Assembly: GCA_013813345.1 (NCBI GenBank)
Contig: JACCRW010000094.1
Coordinates: 1 to 8,742, forward strand
DNA length: 8,742 bases
From: Actinomycetota bacterium
GTDB lineage: Bacteria > Actinomycetota > Thermoleophilia > Gaiellales > Gaiellaceae
Direction: 5' to 3'
Under the pieces are notes generated by a model, which saw only the letters and a program-made list of their open reading frames with translations, was not told where the DNA came from and made no database searches. Of this stretch, positions 6,182-8,742 are shown piece after piece; within the stretch, counting starts at the first letter, position 1; every line of letters starts with the position of its first letter. The position numbers and the translations under genes were made by a program.

Positions 6182-6867
6182 AGATCGAGGGGAAGACGTT
6201 CCTGGTCACGGGCGGGCGCTCGGGGCTCGGCGAGGCGACCGCGGCGCTACTCGAGCGCGAGGGTGCGAGAGTGGCGATCGCGGATCTGCCCGAGACGGAC
6301 GTCACCGACGCGGACGCGGTGCGCGCGCTCGTCGAGTCGTGCGAGGAGCTGCACGGCGCCGTCAACTGCGCCGGGATCGGCGGGGGCGCGCGGGTGATCG
6401 GCTTCCCGCTCGACCGCTTCCGGAAGGTGATCGAGGTGAACCTGATCGGCACTTTCAACGTGCTCTCGCTGGCGGCCGAGAAGATGGCGGCAGGCGAGCC
6501 CGACGAGGAGGGCACGCGCGGCGTGATCGTGAACACCGCCTCGAACGCGGCCTTCGACGGGCAGATCGGCCAGGCCGCCTACTCGGCGTCGAAGGCGGGC
6601 GTCGCCGGAATGACGCTGCCGATCGCGCGCGATCTCTCCTCGAAGGGAATCCGGGTCGTCACGATCGCGCCAGGTCCGTCCGACACGCCGATGCTCGGCC
6701 CGATGCGCGACGACATCCGGGCAAGCCTCGAGTCGCAGATCCCGTTTCCCAAGCGGCTCGGCCGCGCCGAGGACTTCGCGTCGCTCGTCAAGCACATCAT
6801 CGAGAACGAGTACCTGAACGGCGAGACGATCCGCCTCGACGGGGCTCTCAGAATGGGTCCCCGCTAA
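6178..6867 (+). CDS. SDR-family 3-hydroxyacyl-CoA dehydrogenase, HSD10-like, compact
   Basis: A 229-residue short-chain dehydrogenase. It has TGGRSGLG (11-18) for cofactor binding and Asp36 in IADLP after the second strand, predicting NAD over NADP. NCAG is at 63-66, and the catalytic set is Asn88, Ser122, Tyr135 and Lys139 (YSASK). The stretches GQAAYSASKAGVAGMTLPIA and IENEYLNGETIRLDGALRM closely resemble human HSD17B10 (2-methyl-3-hydroxybutyryl-CoA dehydrogenase). Oxidation of a 3-hydroxyacyl-CoA is therefore the likely reaction, possibly on branched or steroid-like substrates. It is shorter than the usual 255-260 residues: Asp36 to the Asn of NCAG spans 28 residues against about 50 in HSD10, so the third helix and adjoining strand are mostly missing while the DVTD turn is kept. 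The GTG at 6178 overlaps the ligase stop (GTGA) with no ribosome binding site, so translation is coupled. Its frame is open upstream inside the ligase gene, but that is a shadow. Confidence 0.92.
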   Translation: MKIEGKTFLVTGGRSGLGEATAALLEREGARVAIADLPETDVTDADAVRALVESCEELHGAVNCAGIGGGARVIGFPLDRFRKVIEVNLIGTFNVLSLAAEKMAAGEPDEEGTRGVIVNTASNAAFDGQIGQAAYSASKAGVAGMTLPIARDLSSKGIRVVTIAPGPSDTPMLGPMRDDIRASLESQIPFPKRLGRAEDFASLVKHIIENEYLNGETIRLDGALRMGPR

Positions 6868-6875
6868 CCCAACTC

Positions 6876-6883
6876 AGAAGGAG
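6876..6883 (+). promoter_or_regulatory. Strong Shine-Dalgarno before the enoyl-CoA hydratase gene
   Basis: AGAAGGAG lies in the 20-base gap 6868-6887, four bases before ATG 6888. It fixes the start within a frame that is open much further upstream. It is the same sequence and spacing as before the SnoaL-like gene. Confidence 0.75.
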
Positions 6884-6887
6884 TCAG

Positions 6888-7676
6888 ATGCCAGAGCTCG
6901 TGAAGGTCGAGGAGGACGGCGCGGTTGCGATCGTCACGCTCGACCACCCGCCCGTCAACGCCCTCTCCGCCCAGCTCGTCGAGGAGCTCGAAGCAGAGTA
7001 CGACCGCCTCGACCGCTCCGACGAGATCCGGGCTCTGATCTTCCGCGGCGCCGGCGAGAAGGCGTTCGTCGCGGGCGCCGACATCTCCGAGTTCCCGGCG
7101 ATGCGCGCTGCAATCGAGGAGGCCGCCGAGGGCGGCTCGGCGCGTGGGATCCAGAAGCTGGGCGCCCGGATGGACGCGGGCCGCACCCCCGTGATCGCCG
7201 CGATCCACGGCTACTGCCTCGGCGGCGGGCTCGAGCTCGCGATGGCCTGCGACGTCAGGATCGCGGCCGAGGATGCGCAGCTCGGCCAGCCGGAGATCAA
7301 GCTCGGGCTGATTCCCGGCGCCGGCGGCACCCAGCGGCTGCCGCGACTGATCGGGCACGGGCGTGCCCTGCTCCTGAATCTGAGCGGCGACCCGATCTCA
7401 GGGACGCAGGCCTACGTGTGGGGTCTTGTCGAGCGGGCCGTGCCGCGCGCGGAGCTGATGGACGCGGCGCTCGAGCTCGCCCGGACGCTCTCGGAGCGCT
7501 CGCCTTTCGCGATGGGGATCGTCAAGCAGCTCGCGGCGGAGACACGTGACATCCCGCTTGCGCAAGGGCTCCGAGCCGAGGCGCAGGCGTTCGTGCGCAT
7601 CCTGGGGAGCGAGGACGGCGCCGAGGGCGTGACGGCCTTCCTGGAGAAGCGAAAGCCCGTCTTCACAGGGCGATGA
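6888..7676 (+). CDS. Enoyl-CoA hydratase (crotonase family)
   Basis: A 262-residue crotonase-fold protein, the standard length. It contains DHPPVNALS (19-27), the CoA/oxyanion segment AFVAGADISEF (59-69) and GYCLGGGLELAMACDVRIA (108-126). The active-site segment is QLGQPEIKLGLIPGAGGTQRL (131-151). Both catalytic glutamates of true enoyl-CoA hydratases are present, as Glu116 (GGGLELA) and Glu136 (GQPEI). Reversible hydration of a 2-enoyl-CoA to 3-hydroxyacyl-CoA is therefore the best call, rather than an isomerase or a ligase relative. The C-terminal part (AEGVTAFLEKRKPVF) matches the family end. A strong ribosome binding site at 6876-6883 sets the start. It acts between the acyl-CoA dehydrogenase pair and the SDR dehydrogenase. 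Its stop overlaps the next gene as ATGA. Confidence 0.94.
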   Translation: MPELVKVEEDGAVAIVTLDHPPVNALSAQLVEELEAEYDRLDRSDEIRALIFRGAGEKAFVAGADISEFPAMRAAIEEAAEGGSARGIQKLGARMDAGRTPVIAAIHGYCLGGGLELAMACDVRIAAEDAQLGQPEIKLGLIPGAGGTQRLPRLIGHGRALLLNLSGDPISGTQAYVWGLVERAVPRAELMDAALELARTLSERSPFAMGIVKQLAAETRDIPLAQGLRAEAQAFVRILGSEDGAEGVTAFLEKRKPVFTGR

Positions 7677-8587
7677 AGGCCGCCGTCCTCCACGAGGTGG
7701 GCGGACAGCTGTCCCTGGAGGACGTGGCCGAACCGGACGTGTCCGAGGGACTGTCCCTCGTCGACATGCGCGCGGCGGGAATCAACTTCGCCGACGTCCT
7801 GATCCGGCTCGGTCACTATCCGCAGCCGCCGCCCCTGCCGACGGTGCTGGGAAACGAAGTCGCGGGCGACCTCGACGGCCGCCGCGTGCTCGCGTTCGTG
7901 CGGACGACCGGCGGCGGCTATGCGGAACGGGTGGCCGTCGACGACGAGTGGGTGTTCGACCTGCCGCCGGACGCGAGCTACGCCGAGGGTGCGTCCTTCC
8001 TGACGACGTTCCTGACGGCGTGGCTCCCGTTCATCCGCCAGGCGCACATCCGGCCCGGCTCGCACGTGCTCGTGACCGCGGCGGCGGGTGGCGTCGGCAC
8101 CGCCGCGATCCAGCTCGCCCGTCACCTCGGTGCTCGTGTGACCGCGGCGGCAGGCTCGGAGGAGAAGCATGCACTTGCGCGGGAGCTCGGCGCGGAGGCG
8201 ACGATCTCCTACGACGCCATCGCCGAGCTGGACGACGTCGACGTGGCGCTCGATCCCGTCGGCGGGCCGGTCTTCGCGGCGTGCCTGAAGTCGCTGCGGC
8301 CGCTCGGAGTCGCGATCGGGATCGGCTTCGCGGGCGGTGCCTGGGAGCCGGTCGACCCGGCGCGGCTCGTCGGCCGGAATGTTGGCGTCCAGGGCTTCTA
8401 TCTCGGCCGCCTGATGGGCTTCGAGCCACGGCTCGTCCAGGAGCAGGCCCGCGAGCTGATCGCGCTGTGGCGACGCGGCTCGATCCGGCCGGTCGTCGGC
8501 GCGGAGTACCCGCTCGCCGACGCGCAGGCCGCACACGAGCTGATCGCCTCGCGACGCTCGACGGGCAAGGTCGTTCTTGTTCCCTGA
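7673..8587 (+). CDS. Zinc-free MDR oxidoreductase (quinone oxidoreductase-like)
   Basis: A 304-residue medium-chain dehydrogenase/reductase of the NADPH:quinone oxidoreductase type. It has the GroES-like N-domain with AAGINFADVLIRLGHYP (34-50) and VLGNEVAGD (58-66), then the nucleotide-binding AAAGGVGTAAIQLA (136-149). The C-terminal STGKVVLVP is typical of the family. The cysteine/histidine ligands of zinc alcohol dehydrogenases are absent. It is slightly shorter than the usual 320-330 because the early N-domain is trimmed (VAGDLDGRRVLAF). The family includes quinone reductases, zeta-crystallins, 2-enoyl-CoA/acryloyl-CoA reductases and enone reductases. In an acyl-CoA operon an enoyl or enone reductase is a reasonable guess, but no residue proves it. 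The ATG at 7673 overlaps the upstream stop and has only a weak AGGG two bases before it, so translation is coupled. Two inverted repeats lie inside the first 90 bases. Confidence 0.9.
   Translation: MKAAVLHEVGGQLSLEDVAEPDVSEGLSLVDMRAAGINFADVLIRLGHYPQPPPLPTVLGNEVAGDLDGRRVLAFVRTTGGGYAERVAVDDEWVFDLPPDASYAEGASFLTTFLTAWLPFIRQAHIRPGSHVLVTAAAGGVGTAAIQLARHLGARVTAAAGSEEKHALARELGAEATISYDAIAELDDVDVALDPVGGPVFAACLKSLRPLGVAIGIGFAGGAWEPVDPARLVGRNVGVQGFYLGRLMGFEPRLVQEQARELIALWRRGSIRPVVGAEYPLADAQAAHELIASRRSTGKVVLVP
7703..7714. repeat. 12-bp perfect palindrome inside the MDR gene
   Basis: GGACAGCTGTCC is fully self-complementary. It shares CTGTCCCT with the second palindrome 42 bases downstream. It lies in coding sequence (residues 11-14), so it could be chance; an intragenic operator is speculative. 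Confidence 0.3.
7744..7760. repeat. 17-bp perfect inverted repeat inside the MDR gene
   Basis: CGAGGGAC and GTCCCTCG flank a single T. The repeat of CTGTCCCT at 7709-7716 and 7751-7758 is spaced by exactly 42 bases, about four helical turns. It lies in the coding region of the MDR gene, so function is unproven. By rough reckoning, arms of this length are not rare in GC-rich DNA. Confidence 0.3.
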
Positions 8588-8742
8588 GACGGCGGTCGTG
8601 ACAGGCGCGGCGGGCGGGATCGGCCGCGCGCTCGTCGAGCTGCTCGAGTCCGAGGGAACGGCGGTGCGTGGCCTCGACGTCGTCGACGGGTTCGACGTCG
8701 CGGACGCCGCTGCCTGGGAGGCGGTCGAGCCCGCCGATCTCG
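8577..8742 (+). CDS. SDR-family oxidoreductase, N-terminal part (cut by window edge)
   Basis: A new frame opens at TTG 8577, overlapping the MDR gene by 11 bases, and runs to the window end without a stop (55 codons seen). It reads MFPETAVVTGAAGGIGRALV, with the SDR cofactor motif TGAAGGIG at residues 9-16, followed by the ELLESEG helix and the second strand GLDVV. The text then goes directly to DGFDVADAAAWEAVEPADL, so like the SDR at 6178 it appears to lack the usual third helix. The Asp in LDVVD suggests NAD. I chose TTG because AAGG at 8567-8570 lies six bases before it and because GTG 8598 would remove the first strand. Substrate is not determined; as part of the operon it may be a second hydroxyacyl or alcohol dehydrogenase. 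The active-site half lies outside the window. Confidence 0.82.
   Translation, partial: MFPETAVVTGAAGGIGRALVELLESEGTAVRGLDVVDGFDVADAAAWEAVEPADL

Noticed and set aside
8072..8151. Direct repeat GTGACCGCGGCGGC at 8072-8085 and 8138-8151
   Set aside because: Both copies encode VTAAAG on beta-strands of the Rossmann domain. It is explained by protein sequence and codon bias, not by a DNA element.

Overview
The window reads as chromosomal DNA from a high-GC bacterium. Third codon positions are almost all G or C, every supported gene lies on the plus strand, and genes are packed with 1 to 11 bp overlaps or very short gaps. GTG and TTG starts are used beside ATG. The style and protein families fit an actinobacterium. 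My impression is of the Thermoleophilia (Gaiellales/Solirubrobacterales) type, but this is inference from style, not from a marker gene.

Layout. (1) 1-1520: the 3' part of an FMN-dependent alpha-hydroxy-acid oxidase/dehydrogenase resembling lactate 2-monooxygenase. It overlaps by 4 bp with an alpha/beta-hydrolase that has a complete Ser-Asp-His triad. (2) 1521-1700: the only sizeable gap. It holds an in-frame stretch behind the hydrolase stop with a clear coding signature, a perfect inverted repeat, and a -10-like TAGAGT six bases upstream of a GTG start. (3) 1701-8742: a tightly coupled operon that runs off the right edge. In order it encodes a full-length acyl-CoA dehydrogenase, a short second acyl-CoA dehydrogenase-like subunit, a SnoaL/NTF2-like protein, a small cupin, a long/medium-chain-type acyl-CoA synthetase, an HSD10-like SDR 3-hydroxyacyl-CoA dehydrogenase, an enoyl-CoA hydratase, a zinc-free MDR oxidoreductase and the start of another SDR.

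How the genes work together. The operon supplies most steps of a CoA-linked acid catabolic pathway. The ligase activates the acid, the acyl-CoA dehydrogenase pair introduces the double bond, the hydratase adds water and the SDR oxidises the 3-hydroxyl. No thiolase or CoA-transferase is visible, so the last step must lie to the right or elsewhere. The paired dehydrogenases recall the alpha2beta2 acyl-CoA dehydrogenases of mycobacterial steroid side-chain breakdown, which suggests a bulky, branched or cyclic substrate. The SnoaL-like protein and the cupin sit between the dehydrogenases and the ligase and have no role in textbook beta-oxidation, so they are the best candidates for a substrate-specific or undescribed step. 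The MDR protein may reduce an enoyl or enone intermediate.

I saw no tRNA, rRNA, CRISPR array, insertion sequence or phage gene. Nothing indicates a defence or mobile system. The interest here is an uncharacterised degradation cluster with several non-standard subunits.
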